Source: Pseudoclavibacter sp. Marseille-Q3772 (lineage in GTDB: Bacteria; Actinomycetota; Actinomycetes; Actinomycetales; Microbacteriaceae). From it: a stretch of 64,000 bases of DNA. Each line of letters starts with the position of its first letter. Positions within the stretch are counted from its first letter, which is position 1. Positions 50,918-59,919 of the stretch are shown piece by piece. The position numbers were made by a program, and so were the translations under genes. Below the pieces are notes generated by a model. The model was given only the letters and a program-made list of their open reading frames with translations. It had not been told where the DNA came from and ran no database searches. Location: the NCBI RefSeq assembly GCF_916618895.1, contig NZ_OU745391.1:1736001-1800000 (forward strand), in the 5' to 3' direction.

Positions 50918-51063
50918 AGTTAGGTTGTCTGACGTGGGTCAGACATCGAAGTGGACCCTCGACCGCGGGTTTGCGGATGCAATGAGTCACCTCGGGTGCG
51001 CATCCGAGCAAACTCCAACCGAGCGGGATTCACGACCATTCCCTTCGACCGAAAGATGCAGTT

Positions 51064-51507
51064 ATGCGTACCTTCACTCCTAAGGCGGGTGAGATTGCTC
51101 GCGAGTGGTTCGTCATTGACGCAACCGACGTAGTACTGGGCCGTCTTGCCTCGCACGCTGCCGCGCTCCTGCGCGGCAAGCACAAGGCCACGTTCGCTCC
51201 GCACGTTGACACTGGTGACTACGTCATCATCGTTAACGCTGACAAGGTTGCTCTTACCGGCGCCAAGCTCGAGCAGAAGAAGGCCTACCGTCACTCGGGT
51301 TACCCGGGTGGACTCCGTGCCGAGAGCTACACCGAGCTCCTCGAGAAGCGTCCCGAGCGCGCCGTGGAAAAGGCGATTCGTGGCATGCTTCCGAAGAACT
51401 CGCTCGGCCGTGACCAGATCAAGAAGCTCAAGGTGTACGCGGGTCCCGAGCACCCGCACTCGGCTCAGCAGCCGAAGGCCTACACCTTTGACCAGGTTGC
51501 CCAGTAG
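51064..51507 (+). CDS. rplM: 50S ribosomal protein L13
   Basis: 147 residues, an early assembly protein. [20 protein letters not shown] and [20 protein letters not shown] are characteristic. Start of the rplM-rpsI-glmM operon. Confidence 0.99.
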   Translation: MRTFTPKAGEIAREWFVIDATDVVLGRLASHAAALLRGKHKATFAPHVDTGDYVIIVNADKVALTGAKLEQKKAYRHSGYPGGLRAESYTELLEKRPERAVEKAIRGMLPKNSLGRDQIKKLKVYAGPEHPHSAQQPKAYTFDQVAQ

Positions 51508-51533
51508 CGGCACAACGAAGAAGGACGAACATC

Positions 51534-52022
51534 GTGGCGACTATTGCAGACTCCATTGAGGAGCAGCCCACCAATTTCACCACTGAGACTCCGGCTTCGG
51601 AAGCTCAGGAAACCACTCCGCGTCCGGCGCTGACCGTTTCGGGTCAAGCGGTTGGTCGTCGCAAGCAGGCCATCGCGCGCGTTCGCGTGGTTCCCGGCAG
51701 CGGCAAGATCACCGTAAACGGCCGTGACCTCGAGGACTACTTCCCGAACAAGCTGCACCAGCAGCTCATCAACGACCCGTTCACGCTCCTCGAGCTGGCC
51801 GGCTCCTACGACGTCATCGCTAAGATCGTCGGTGGCGGCCCTTCGGGTCAGGCAGGTGCACTGCGTCTCGGTATCGCTCGTGCACTCAACGAGATCGACC
51901 GTGAGCACAACCGCCCCGAGCTGAAGAAGGCCGGCTTCCTCACCCGCGACCCGCGAGTGAAGGAACGTAAGAAGGCCGGTCTTAAGAAGGCTCGCAAGGC
52001 GCCGCAATACTCGAAGCGCTAA
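51534..52022 (+). CDS. rpsI: 30S ribosomal protein S9
   Basis: 162 residues from a GTG at 51534. The core starts near residue 38 ([20 protein letters not shown]) and ends [12 protein letters not shown], with the P-site contacting final Lys-Arg. The first 35 residues are an acidic/polar extension as in related actinobacteria. Confidence 0.99.
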   Translation: MATIADSIEEQPTNFTTETPASEAQETTPRPALTVSGQAVGRRKQAIARVRVVPGSGKITVNGRDLEDYFPNKLHQQLINDPFTLLELAGSYDVIAKIVGGGPSGQAGALRLGIARALNEIDREHNRPELKKAGFLTRDPRVKERKKAGLKKARKAPQYSKR

Positions 52023-52054
52023 TCCGCAATCACAACGAAAGGGCGATCGAAGCA

Positions 52055-53413
52055 TTGTTCGGAACCGATGGTGTTCGTGGCCTCGCCAACGGCAAGATCA
52101 CTGTCGAACTCTCCGTTGCCCTGGCGCAGGCCGCCGCAGTCGTGCTTGCTCGCGAAACGCGAGCGCGCGGCGGGCGGCCTGTCGCCGTTGTTGCTCGCGA
52201 CCCGCGGGTATCCGGTGAGTTCATTAGTGCGGCAGTTGCTGCCGGGCTCGCCTCATCCGGAATCGACGTGTGCGATGCGGGCGTAATGCCCACCCCGGCT
52301 GCCGCATTCCTCACCGCCGATATCGAAGCGGACTTCGGGGTGATGATTTCGGCGTCACACAACCCCGCCCCGGACAACGGCATCAAGTTCTTTGCGCGTG
52401 GCGGCCGCAAACTTCCCGACTCTATCGAAGCCGAGATCGCCGCCCAACTCGAACTCGAGCCGCTGCGGCCCACCGGCGAGGGGGTCGGGCGCATCGAACG
52501 GTTCGCTGACGCCGAAGACCGCTATGCGCTACATCTACTATCGGCAATGCCGATTGTGCATGCGGATGCGCGGCCCCCGCTAGACGGACTCAAGATCGTT
52601 ATCGACGCTGCTCACGGCGCGGCTGCGGGTGTGTCACCAGAGGTGTTCCGTTCGGCGGGCGCAGATGTCACCCTCATCGGTGGCGAACCCGACGGTATGA
52701 ACATCAACGACGGTGTTGGTTCCACCCACCTCGATAAGCTTCGCGACGCCGTAGTCGACCTTGGTGCCGATCTCGGCATCGCTCATGACGGCGATGCTGA
52801 CCGCTGTCTCGCCGTCGACCATCACGGCGAGATCGTCGACGGCGATCAGATCATGGCAATCATCGCGCTCTGGCTGAAAGACCACGACCTGCTCACCGAC
52901 AACACGCTCGTGGCGACCGTCATGTCGAACCTCGGGCTGCGCGTTGCCATGAGTGACCACGGAATCAAGTTGCTTGAGACCAAGGTCGGCGACCGCTATG
53001 TGCTCGAACAGTTGAACGAGCACGGTCTTGCTATCGGTGGAGAGCAATCCGGTCACATCATCTTGACCCGATTCGCAACGACCGGTGACGGTGTGCTCTC
53101 TGGCCTAACCCTGGCAGCGATCGTTGCCGCATCCGGAAAAACATTGCATGAGCTGAAGCAGGTTATGGCGGTTTACCCGCAGGAACTCATCAATGTTCGT
53201 GGTGTGCGCAAGGAAGAGTGCACGACCAACGAACAGGTGCAGCAGGCAGTCGCTGAGGTGCAGGCGCGGTTGGGTGAGTCCGGTCGCGTATTGCTGCGCC
53301 CCTCCGGCACTGAACCGCTCGTGCGTGTGATGGTTGAGGCCGAAACGGATGAGCTTGCTCGCGAATGTGCCGAACATCTGGCCAAGATTGTGCACGACGC
53401 GCTCGCCGAATAG
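52055..53413 (+). CDS. glmM: Phosphoglucosamine mutase
   Basis: 452 residues; converts glucosamine-6-phosphate to glucosamine-1-phosphate for UDP-GlcNAc synthesis. The phosphorylated Ser101 is in [15 protein letters not shown], the metal loop is DGDADRCL, and the sugar loop is GGEQSGH. The TTG start at 52055 gives the family opening [13 protein letters not shown]. 32 bases follow rpsI. Together with glmS nearby it makes the amino-sugar branch. Confidence 0.96.
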   Translation: MFGTDGVRGLANGKITVELSVALAQAAAVVLARETRARGGRPVAVVARDPRVSGEFISAAVAAGLASSGIDVCDAGVMPTPAAAFLTADIEADFGVMISASHNPAPDNGIKFFARGGRKLPDSIEAEIAAQLELEPLRPTGEGVGRIERFADAEDRYALHLLSAMPIVHADARPPLDGLKIVIDAAHGAAAGVSPEVFRSAGADVTLIGGEPDGMNINDGVGSTHLDKLRDAVVDLGADLGIAHDGDADRCLAVDHHGEIVDGDQIMAIIALWLKDHDLLTDNTLVATVMSNLGLRVAMSDHGIKLLETKVGDRYVLEQLNEHGLAIGGEQSGHIILTRFATTGDGVLSGLTLAAIVAASGKTLHELKQVMAVYPQELINVRGVRKEECTTNEQVQQAVAEVQARLGESGRVLLRPSGTEPLVRVMVEAETDELARECAEHLAKIVHDALAE

Positions 53414-53460
53414 TTCCCGCTAGCATGGGTTTCACGGCGATTAGTGCGCTATTGATACCG

Positions 53461-54417
53461 CTACAGCTTGCGCAACAGCACTCGTTCAATGGTGTGGTCG
53501 GCGGATTTGCGCAGGATGAGGCGGGCGCGTGAGCGCGTTGGCAGCACGTTTTGTTCGAGGTTCGGCAGGTTGATTGAATCCCAAATACTGCGAGCCAACT
53601 CCCGTGCCTTGGCGGTTGAAAGGTCGGCAAAGCGCCGAAAATACGATTCGGGCTGCGTGAACGCGCTCGTTTGCAGCTGCAAAAAGCGTTCCTCGTACCA
53701 GTGCGCAATATCCTGTGTGCGCGCATCCACGTAGATCGAAAAATCGAACATATCGCTGAGCGTGAGCGCGTTGCCGTGCTCTGGCGTCGCCAACACGTTG
53801 AGGCCCTCGATGATCAAGATATCGGGGGAGTGCACCACCACTTCTTCGCCGGGGACAATGTCGTACACCACGTGCGAGTATCGCGGCGCGCGCACCTCCG
53901 GAGCGCCGGACTTTACCTGGGTGACAAACCGCAGCAATTTGCGGCGGTCATAGGACTCCGGAAACCCTTTTCGATGCATGATGCCACGTCGGTGCAGCTC
54001 GGCGTTCGGTAGCAAGAAACCGTCGGTGGTAACTAGCTCGACATTTGGGGTGTCGTCCCAGCGGCTCAGTAGCTCGCGCAGTAGTCGCGCGACCGTAGAC
54101 TTGCCGACCGCAACCGACCCGGCAATGCCGATTACAAACGGAGTGCGTGCGTGGCGCTGCCTGAGAAACTCCTGCCGCTTCGCATCCAGCGCCCGGGTGT
54201 TATTGACGTGTATGTTGATCAGACGGCTGAGCGGTGCATACACCTGCCGAACCTGATTGAAATCGGTCGGGTCGCCCAAGCTTCGCAGCCGAGCAACATC
54301 GCTTGCGTTGAGCTCGAACGGAGTAGCCGGAGCCAGCGCTGCCCAGTCTTCGCGAGTGATCTCTAGAAACGGGGTCGATAATTGCCCAGATGAGTCGCGC
54401 GAACCCGAGTACGGCAT
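53461..54417 (-). CDS. coaA: Pantothenate kinase type I
   Basis: 318 residues from the ATG at 54417; first committed step of coenzyme A synthesis. P-loop GSVAVGKS is at residues 100-107, with DGFLLPNAELHRRGIMHRKG and YDIVPGEEVVVHSPDILIIEG after it. The open frame extends to 54765 but that would overlap glmS on the other strand. The ATG at 54450 is the alternative. TPFLEITREDWAAL shows where family conservation begins. Convergent with glmM, divergent from glmS. Confidence 0.95.
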   Translation of the reverse strand: MPYSGSRDSSGQLSTPFLEITREDWAALAPATPFELNASDVARLRSLGDPTDFNQVRQVYAPLSRLINIHVNNTRALDAKRQEFLRQRHARTPFVIGIAGSVAVGKSTVARLLRELLSRWDDTPNVELVTTDGFLLPNAELHRRGIMHRKGFPESYDRRKLLRFVTQVKSGAPEVRAPRYSHVVYDIVPGEEVVVHSPDILIIEGLNVLATPEHGNALTLSDMFDFSIYVDARTQDIAHWYEERFLQLQTSAFTQPESYFRRFADLSTAKARELARSIWDSINLPNLEQNVLPTRSRARLILRKSADHTIERVLLRKL

Positions 54418-54553
54418 TCCCCAATAGTACGCAATAAACGTCTTAGCCATCGCGAGAACGCCACGGATGCCCCAGCGATTGAATGGTTCTTCAATTTGTT
54501 GGAACTCGACGTGGGCAACGGCACATGAGTCGACATGAGGCACACTAGTAGCT

Positions 54554-56404
54554 ATGTGTGGAATTGTTGGATACATTGGCGATCGTGACTGCCAGGAAAT
54601 CCTGATCTCTGGGCTTGCCCGTCTTGAATATCGCGGATACGACTCTGCCGGTATCGCCTTGGTGAACGAGAACGGCAAACTCCACGCCCGCAAGCGCGCA
54701 GGAAAGCTCCAGGCACTGCGCGACGAACTCGAGCATGATGCCATGGAAGACGGCCATATCGGCATCGGTCACACTCGCTGGGCAACACACGGTGCTGCAA
54801 ACGACACCAACGCGCATCCACACCTCAGCTGCGGTGGCAAGCTCGCCGTAATCCACAACGGCATCATTGAGAACTTCGCAGAGCTGCGCGAGGAACTCCT
54901 CGCCGACGGATACGAATTCGAATCCGAAACCGACACTGAGGTAGCCGCCCACCTGCTCGGCCGCGCCGTTAGTGAAACCGGCGACCTGGAAGCGGCATTC
55001 CGCCAGGTGGTGCCACGCCTAGAGGGTGCGTTCACGCTGCTGGCGATTCACGCAGACCAGCCCGATGTCATCGTCGGCGCTCGACTCAACTCGCCGCTGG
55101 TGATTGGTCTCGGCGAGGGCGAGAACTTCCTCGGCTCCGATGTCGCCGCATTCGTCGAACATACACAGCGTGCCGTTGCCGTTGGACAGGCGCAGATCGT
55201 GACCGTACGCAAGGACTCGGTGGAGATCACCGATTTCGAGGGAAACCCCGCCCATGCTGACGAGTTTGCAGTGAGCTGGGATGCATCGGCAGCAGACAAA
55301 GGTGGTTGGTCGTCGTTCATGGCCAAGGAAATCGCCGAGAACCCCGAAGCGGTTGAAAACACCCTGCGTGGCCGCATCCAGGACGGGCATGTTCACCTGT
55401 CGAGCCTGGACACACTCGGCGAAGGCTACTTCCAGGAAATCGACCGGATTACGATCATTGCCTGCGGTACCGCCTTTTACTCCGGGCAAACTGCCGCCTA
55501 CGCGCTCGAGGAGTGGAGCCGCATCCCGGTGACCGTCGAACTCGCGCACGAGTTTCGCTATCGCAACCCGGTGTTCACCCCGCGCACGATGGTCATCTCG
55601 CTCTCGCAATCGGGCGAGACGATGGACACGTTGATGGCGGTTCGCTATGCCCGTGAACGCGGGGCAAAAACGCTGTCGATCTGTAACACACAGGGCGCTT
55701 CGATTCCACGCGAATCGGATGCGGTCATCTACACGCACGCCGGCCCCGAAGTGGCGGTCGCCTCCACCAAGGCTTTCACCGCGCAGATCGCCGCGCTGAA
55801 CCTGTTTGGGCTCTTCCTCGCGCAGCAGCGCGGTACCGTCAACAGCGACGAAATCGCCGAGCTGCTCGAAGAATTCCAGACCATCCCGGAAAAGATGCGT
55901 GAAGTGCTCGAGCAGCACGACCGCATCCGTGAGCTCGCTGAGTGGATGGCCGATGCCCGCTCGGTGCTCTACCTCGGCCGCGCAACCGGATTCCCGATCG
56001 CCCTCGAAGGTGCGCTCAAGCTCAAAGAGATCGCGTACATTCACGCCGAAGGGTTCGCCGCCGGTGAGCTCAAGCACGGCCCGATCGCGCTGATTGAACC
56101 CGGGCAACCCGTGTTCGTGGTCGTGCCGAGCCCGCGCCACGAGAACACGCTGCACCCTAAGGTCGTCTCGAATATTCAGGAGATCCGAGCTCGCGGAGCG
56201 CGCGTACTGGCGGTTGCTGAAGGTGGCGACGCCACGGTGCTGCCATACGTCAACGAAGCGTTCCTCTGCCCGCCGACGAGCGAGTTCTTCGAGCCGCTGC
56301 TGCGTGTGATCCCGCTGCAGATTTTTGCCCTCGAACTCTCCACCGCAAAGGGTCTGGACGTGGATCAGCCACGCAACCTCGCAAAGTCGGTCACCGTAGA
56401 ATAA
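54554..56404 (+). CDS. glmS: Glutamine-fructose-6-phosphate aminotransferase (isomerizing)
   Basis: 616 residues; makes glucosamine-6-phosphate. After Met removal Cys1 of CGIVGYIGD is the glutaminase nucleophile, and HTRWATHG is present. Two SIS domains (SQSGETMDT; GAKTLSICNT and LGRATGFPIALEGALKLKEI) complete the enzyme. No GlmS-ribozyme leader is seen in the short upstream sequence. It begins the glmS-acpS-alr-tsaE-tsaB-tsaD run. Confidence 0.97.
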   Translation: MCGIVGYIGDRDCQEILISGLARLEYRGYDSAGIALVNENGKLHARKRAGKLQALRDELEHDAMEDGHIGIGHTRWATHGAANDTNAHPHLSCGGKLAVIHNGIIENFAELREELLADGYEFESETDTEVAAHLLGRAVSETGDLEAAFRQVVPRLEGAFTLLAIHADQPDVIVGARLNSPLVIGLGEGENFLGSDVAAFVEHTQRAVAVGQAQIVTVRKDSVEITDFEGNPAHADEFAVSWDASAADKGGWSSFMAKEIAENPEAVENTLRGRIQDGHVHLSSLDTLGEGYFQEIDRITIIACGTAFYSGQTAAYALEEWSRIPVTVELAHEFRYRNPVFTPRTMVISLSQSGETMDTLMAVRYARERGAKTLSICNTQGASIPRESDAVIYTHAGPEVAVASTKAFTAQIAALNLFGLFLAQQRGTVNSDEIAELLEEFQTIPEKMREVLEQHDRIRELAEWMADARSVLYLGRATGFPIALEGALKLKEIAYIHAEGFAAGELKHGPIALIEPGQPVFVVVPSPRHENTLHPKVVSNIQEIRARGARVLAVAEGGDATVLPYVNEAFLCPPTSEFFEPLLRVIPLQIFALELSTAKGLDVDQPRNLAKSVTVE

Positions 56405-56452
56405 ACAACATTCCATAGACACCCACCTCACTAACGAACGGATCGAGACTCA

Positions 56453-56806
56453 ATGATTGTCGGTATTGGGGTGGATTCGGTTGAGCATGAGCGGGTGCGG
56501 CGGGCAATCGAATTACCACTGTTTGCGACGCGAGTGTTCAGCGCACGCGAGCAAGCAATGCCGTTGACGTCATTGTCCGCGAGGTGGGCTGCTCGTGAAG
56601 CGGCCGTGAAAGCGCTCGGTGGGCTGCACGGGATGCGGCTGCTCGATCTGGAGGTGAAGCGTACACCGCTCGGGGCGCCGGAATTTGTTATGAGCGACGC
56701 CCTACGCACCACTCTCGCTAGGCTTAACATCGACCGACTCCACTGCACGCTCACGCACGATGACACTCGCAGCTGTGCGTTCGTGATTGCAGAAAGGCTC
56801 CTATGA
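56453..56806 (+). CDS. acpS: Holo-acyl carrier protein synthase
   Basis: 117 residues; transfers phosphopantetheine from CoA to acyl carrier proteins. The Mg-binding Asp8 in GIGVDSVEHERV, Glu49 and Lys53 in RWAAREAAVKALGG match the family. Its stop overlaps the alr start by four bases, so the two are translationally coupled. It shares the CoA theme with nearby coaA. Confidence 0.93.
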   Translation: MIVGIGVDSVEHERVRRAIELPLFATRVFSAREQAMPLTSLSARWAAREAAVKALGGLHGMRLLDLEVKRTPLGAPEFVMSDALRTTLARLNIDRLHCTLTHDDTRSCAFVIAERLL

Positions 56807-58668
56807 CCAGCGCACCGCTCGCCGTTGACCTAACGGCAATCGCGCAGAACTATCGCAACTATCGAGCTGCGGTTCCGGCCACGGTGATCCCCGTGGTGAA
56901 AGCGGATGCATACGGTCACGGCGCCATTGACATCGCTCGGGCACTCGCGGCACGCGAGCCTGCGCAACGTCCACCGATGCTTGCCGTCGCCGATGCGGCT
57001 GAGGCTGCGGCCCTGCGCGGCGTTGGTGTGGAGCTGCCGCTGATCTGCTGGCTGCACGCCCCGGATGTGGATTGGCAGGCAATTCGCGAGATTCCCGACC
57101 TGCACCTGGGCGCATCATCGCTGCACGAACTGGCACTGATCGCCGACGCCGCCCCGCAAACCGCCGGTCGTGTCGATCGCGACCGTGCCGCATCCGTACA
57201 CCTCAAACTCGATACCGGACTCGGCCGAAACGGCGTGCGCGAATGCGAATGGCGGGTGCTGATGGCGCAGGCGATGCGGTTGGAACGCGCCGGGCGGGTG
57301 CGTATCGCGGGCATAATGAGCCATGTCTCCGGCACGTCCGCCGACGATGACCTCGCGCAGCTGGCAGCCTTTAGCCGCGGGGTTACGCTCGCCTTGGACG
57401 CTGGTTTGCGTCCCGACTATGTGCATATTGCGGCGACGACCTCCGGAGTCGTCTATGAGCAGTTCACGGCGTTGAACGACCAGTGGGTGCGCCACGATGA
57501 GGGAGGCGAGTATCGACCGAACCTCGCCGTACGCTTGGGGCTGGCGCTGTACGGACTTGACCCACTGCATCCTGACCGCCTCGGGATCGATCTCACCCCA
57601 GCCCTGGCCCTGCGCGCCGAGGTAGAGGGGTTCGAGGACTACTGGGTAATGGAGCTCGGCCAGGTGGACGGCCTACCTGCGCGAGCTCCCGGGCTGGAGT
57701 TGACCGACGATAACGGTAACCACTGGCAGCTCGGGCGAATCGGCTCGACGCACACGACCTTGCAGCCGGTTTCGGGCGGGCCGCTGCGTGAGATCACCTG
57801 CATCGGCAAGGGTTCTGCGAGTGCTGACGCCTGGGCGGATGCTGCCGGCACGATTAACTATGAGATTACGACGCGGTTGATGGCTCGCTTGCGCTCGCGG
57901 GATTTCGAGGTGCCGCTGTCGGCGACTCCTGATGCGCTGAAAACGCTTGCGCCGAGGCGAGAACTGTGCATCGACCTTGATCTAATGGCGGCTCGGCTAT
58001 TGGGCGGCACCTCCGCGCTGCGTGCGGGCGAACGGGCGCGGCCGGTTTCGGATCGGCATCTGAGTCGATGGCTCGATATCAGTGCGGATGCGTACGGATT
58101 TGGGGCGCAGCGGATCGCGGCGCTCGGGCGTGAGTTCGGTAAGGAGCTGGTGGCCAGGACCCGGCATGATGTTGCCTGGCTCGCGGCGCGCGGAATCGAG
58201 GCGCGCTACGAGCCGACGGCGGGGCGCGACACTCGAATTGCCTACGGATTTCAGGGTCGCATTGCCGCATCGTTGCGCAGTGAGCTTGTGCAGGTGAAAC
58301 GTGTCGCGGCGGGTCAGGCGGTGAGCTATGGCTACACCTGGCGTGCCGGGCGGGCGACCACGCTCGGGCTTGTGCCATTGGGGTATTCGGATGCGATCCC
58401 GCGCTGTGTGGGTGGGCACGCGAAGTTGCTGGTCGGCGGTGTGCAGGTGCCGATCGTTGGCCGAGTCGCCATGGATCAGGTTGTGGTCGATCTGGGCGAT
58501 GCGAATTGTGTTCCCGGGATGCCGGTGGTGTGCTGGGGCGGAACTGACGGCATCAGCATTGACCGGTGGTGCAGCTGGTCCGGGCAGTCACCCGCTGCCG
58601 TCACGGCAACGCTCGGCGCGCGGGTGCTGCGTCGTTACCAGCGTGTTGACGGGGGTCAGGATGTGTGA
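56803..58668 (+). CDS. alr: Tandem-duplicated alanine racemase (621 residues)
   Basis: Alanine racemase makes D-alanine for peptidoglycan; typical length is about 370. Segment A (residues 1-270) is a full N-terminal barrel: PLP Lys33 in VVKADAYGHG, KLDTGLGRNGVR (140 region), MSHVSGTSADD and VRLGLALYGLDP. Segment B (270-365) is a decayed C-terminal domain: GQVDGLPA where GYADGxPR is expected, LGRIGSTHT where VGRVCMDQ is expected, then a retained GTINYE at 349-354. Segment C (387-470) is a shortened second barrel start: ELCIDLDLMAARLL, then SADAYGFG with the lysine replaced by Ser428-Ala429 context. Segment D (485-621) is an intact C-terminal domain with AVSYGY (Tyr509, equivalent to catalytic Tyr265), GYSDAIPR and VGRVAMDQ. 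So Lys comes from one copy and Tyr from the other. It overlaps acpS by four bases and tsaE by eight. Confidence 0.9.
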   Translation: MTSAPLAVDLTAIAQNYRNYRAAVPATVIPVVKADAYGHGAIDIARALAAREPAQRPPMLAVADAAEAAALRGVGVELPLICWLHAPDVDWQAIREIPDLHLGASSLHELALIADAAPQTAGRVDRDRAASVHLKLDTGLGRNGVRECEWRVLMAQAMRLERAGRVRIAGIMSHVSGTSADDDLAQLAAFSRGVTLALDAGLRPDYVHIAATTSGVVYEQFTALNDQWVRHDEGGEYRPNLAVRLGLALYGLDPLHPDRLGIDLTPALALRAEVEGFEDYWVMELGQVDGLPARAPGLELTDDNGNHWQLGRIGSTHTTLQPVSGGPLREITCIGKGSASADAWADAAGTINYEITTRLMARLRSRDFEVPLSATPDALKTLAPRRELCIDLDLMAARLLGGTSALRAGERARPVSDRHLSRWLDISADAYGFGAQRIAALGREFGKELVARTRHDVAWLAARGIEARYEPTAGRDTRIAYGFQGRIAASLRSELVQVKRVAAGQAVSYGYTWRAGRATTLGLVPLGYSDAIPRCVGGHAKLLVGGVQVPIVGRVAMDQVVVDLGDANCVPGMPVVCWGGTDGISIDRWCSWSGQSPAAVTATLGARVLRRYQRVDGGQDV

Positions 58669-59203
58669 AGTGCGGGTAACTGTTCCGACCACGACCGCGA
58701 TGGACGCGCTCGGCCGTAGGCTCGCATCCCTGTGTCGCGCCGGCGATGTACTGTCGCTGACGGGGCCGCTCGGTGCCGGTAAAACAACGCTCGTGCGTGG
58801 CTTTGGTGCTGCGCTCGGCGTTCGCGGTGCGGTGTCGAGTCCGACGTTTGTGATTGCTAGGACGCACCCGCCGCTGCGAGGTGGTGCGGCGCTCATCCAC
58901 GTGGACGCGTACCGGCTCGGCTCGGCGCTCGAACTTGACGATCTCGACCTCGACCTGGATGCATCCGTAACGGTGATCGAGTGGGGGAGCGAGGTGGTTT
59001 CGGCCATTACCGATACGTGGCTGGATGTGACGATCGTGCGCTCGACCGGTGGTGCTGGCTCGGGTGTCGGTGTTGGTGATGGTGCTGGCGACCCTGCTGA
59101 CGATGAGGGGGATGACGATCCCCGCGAGGTTCTGATTCGTGGTGTCGGTCGGCGCTGGCAGGAAGTCGACCTGAGCGTATTGGCTGAGCCGCTGAGCGAG
59201 TGA
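58661..59203 (+). CDS. tsaE: tRNA threonylcarbamoyladenosine complex ATPase TsaE
   Basis: 180 residues; ATPase of the TsaBDE complex for t6A37 tRNA modification. P-loop GPLGAGKTT at residues 35-43, SPTFVI after Ser60, and DAYRL, VTVIEWG near the end of the core. After residue 125 there is a Gly/Asp-rich low-complexity insert (GAGSGVGVGDGAG, then DDEGDDD) before the final strands. The ATG at 58661 overlaps the alr stop by eight bases. Confidence 0.93.
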   Translation: MCEVRVTVPTTTAMDALGRRLASLCRAGDVLSLTGPLGAGKTTLVRGFGAALGVRGAVSSPTFVIARTHPPLRGGAALIHVDAYRLGSALELDDLDLDLDASVTVIEWGSEVVSAITDTWLDVTIVRSTGGAGSGVGVGDGAGDPADDEGDDDPREVLIRGVGRRWQEVDLSVLAEPLSE

Positions 59204-59283
59204 GCTGGGCGCTTAGGGTGGCGCGGCGGCCGTTTGCGGTTCCGTGTTGTGGTCGACCGCGCGGACGGATCATGTCACGCAAG

Positions 59284-59289
59284 TAAACT
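59284..59289 (+). promoter_or_regulatory. Leaderless -10 element for tsaB
   Basis: TAAACT at 59284-59289 sits six bases before the tsaB ATG with no Shine-Dalgarno. No strong -35 is seen. Confidence 0.45.
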
Positions 59290-59295
59290 CGAAGC

Positions 59296-59919
59296 ATGAT
59301 TCTGGCCATCGATACCTCCGCAGGCACGGATATCGCCCTCGTGAACGCGCGGACGCGGCAGGTACTTGCCGAGGTTCGCGAACCGAATCCGCGCCATCAC
59401 GCGGAAGTGATCGGCGACGGAATTGCTCGGGTGTTGCAGCATGCCGGTATTGCCGCCGCCGATATCTCCGAGGTTGTGTGCGGGATGGGGCCGGGGCCGT
59501 TTACCGGTCTGCGCGTTGGCGTTGCCGCGGCACGAACCTTCGCCTTTGCCCGAGCCGTACCGCTGCGGCCGATGCCGAGCCACGATGCCATCGCCCGAGA
59601 ATGGCGGTGCGCAAACGCCGAGTACACGGGCGCGATCGCAGTGCTCACCGATGCGCGTCGCCGCGAGCTCGCATTGACCCGCTACCCGGCGGGGATCGCT
59701 GAGGCCAGCGGGTTCGAGCTCGTGAGCCCCGATGATGTTGACGAACTGCTTGGTGAGGCACGGCGTGTGGATGCGGCACAGGTCTCAGCTGCGCACCTCG
59801 CGCTGGCATGGTGCGAACGTCGCGATCGCGGTGCAAGTCCTGCAGCTGATGAAATCCTGTACTCGCGTGCCCCTGACGCCAAGCCCGGCGCTGTGCCGAA
59901 GCGGGTGAGTGGGAGGTGA
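59296..59919 (+). CDS. tsaB: tRNA threonylcarbamoyladenosine complex subunit TsaB
   Basis: 207 residues, ASKHA-fold partner that supports Tsa[28 protein letters not shown] and [20 protein letters not shown] are family signatures. Its stop overlaps the following gene by four bases. Confidence 0.94.
   Translation: MILAIDTSAGTDIALVNARTRQVLAEVREPNPRHHAEVIGDGIARVLQHAGIAAADISEVVCGMGPGPFTGLRVGVAAARTFAFARAVPLRPMPSHDAIAREWRCANAEYTGAIAVLTDARRRELALTRYPAGIAEASGFELVSPDDVDELLGEARRVDAAQVSAAHLALAWCERRDRGASPAADEILYSRAPDAKPGAVPKRVSGR

Noticed and set aside
54418..54765. Upstream extension of coaA
   Set aside because: It would run through the glmS start on the other strand and has no pantothenate kinase similarity.
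58328..58660. Upstream extension of tsaE to 291 codons
   Set aside because: The extra 111 codons overlap the conserved C-terminal domain of alr in another frame; the ATG at 58661 restores the usual tsaE length.
56803..58668. Alanine racemase length explained by a sequencing or assembly duplication
   Set aside because: The two halves differ strongly and lose complementary parts, so the tandem is old rather than an artefact; the frame stays open throughout.
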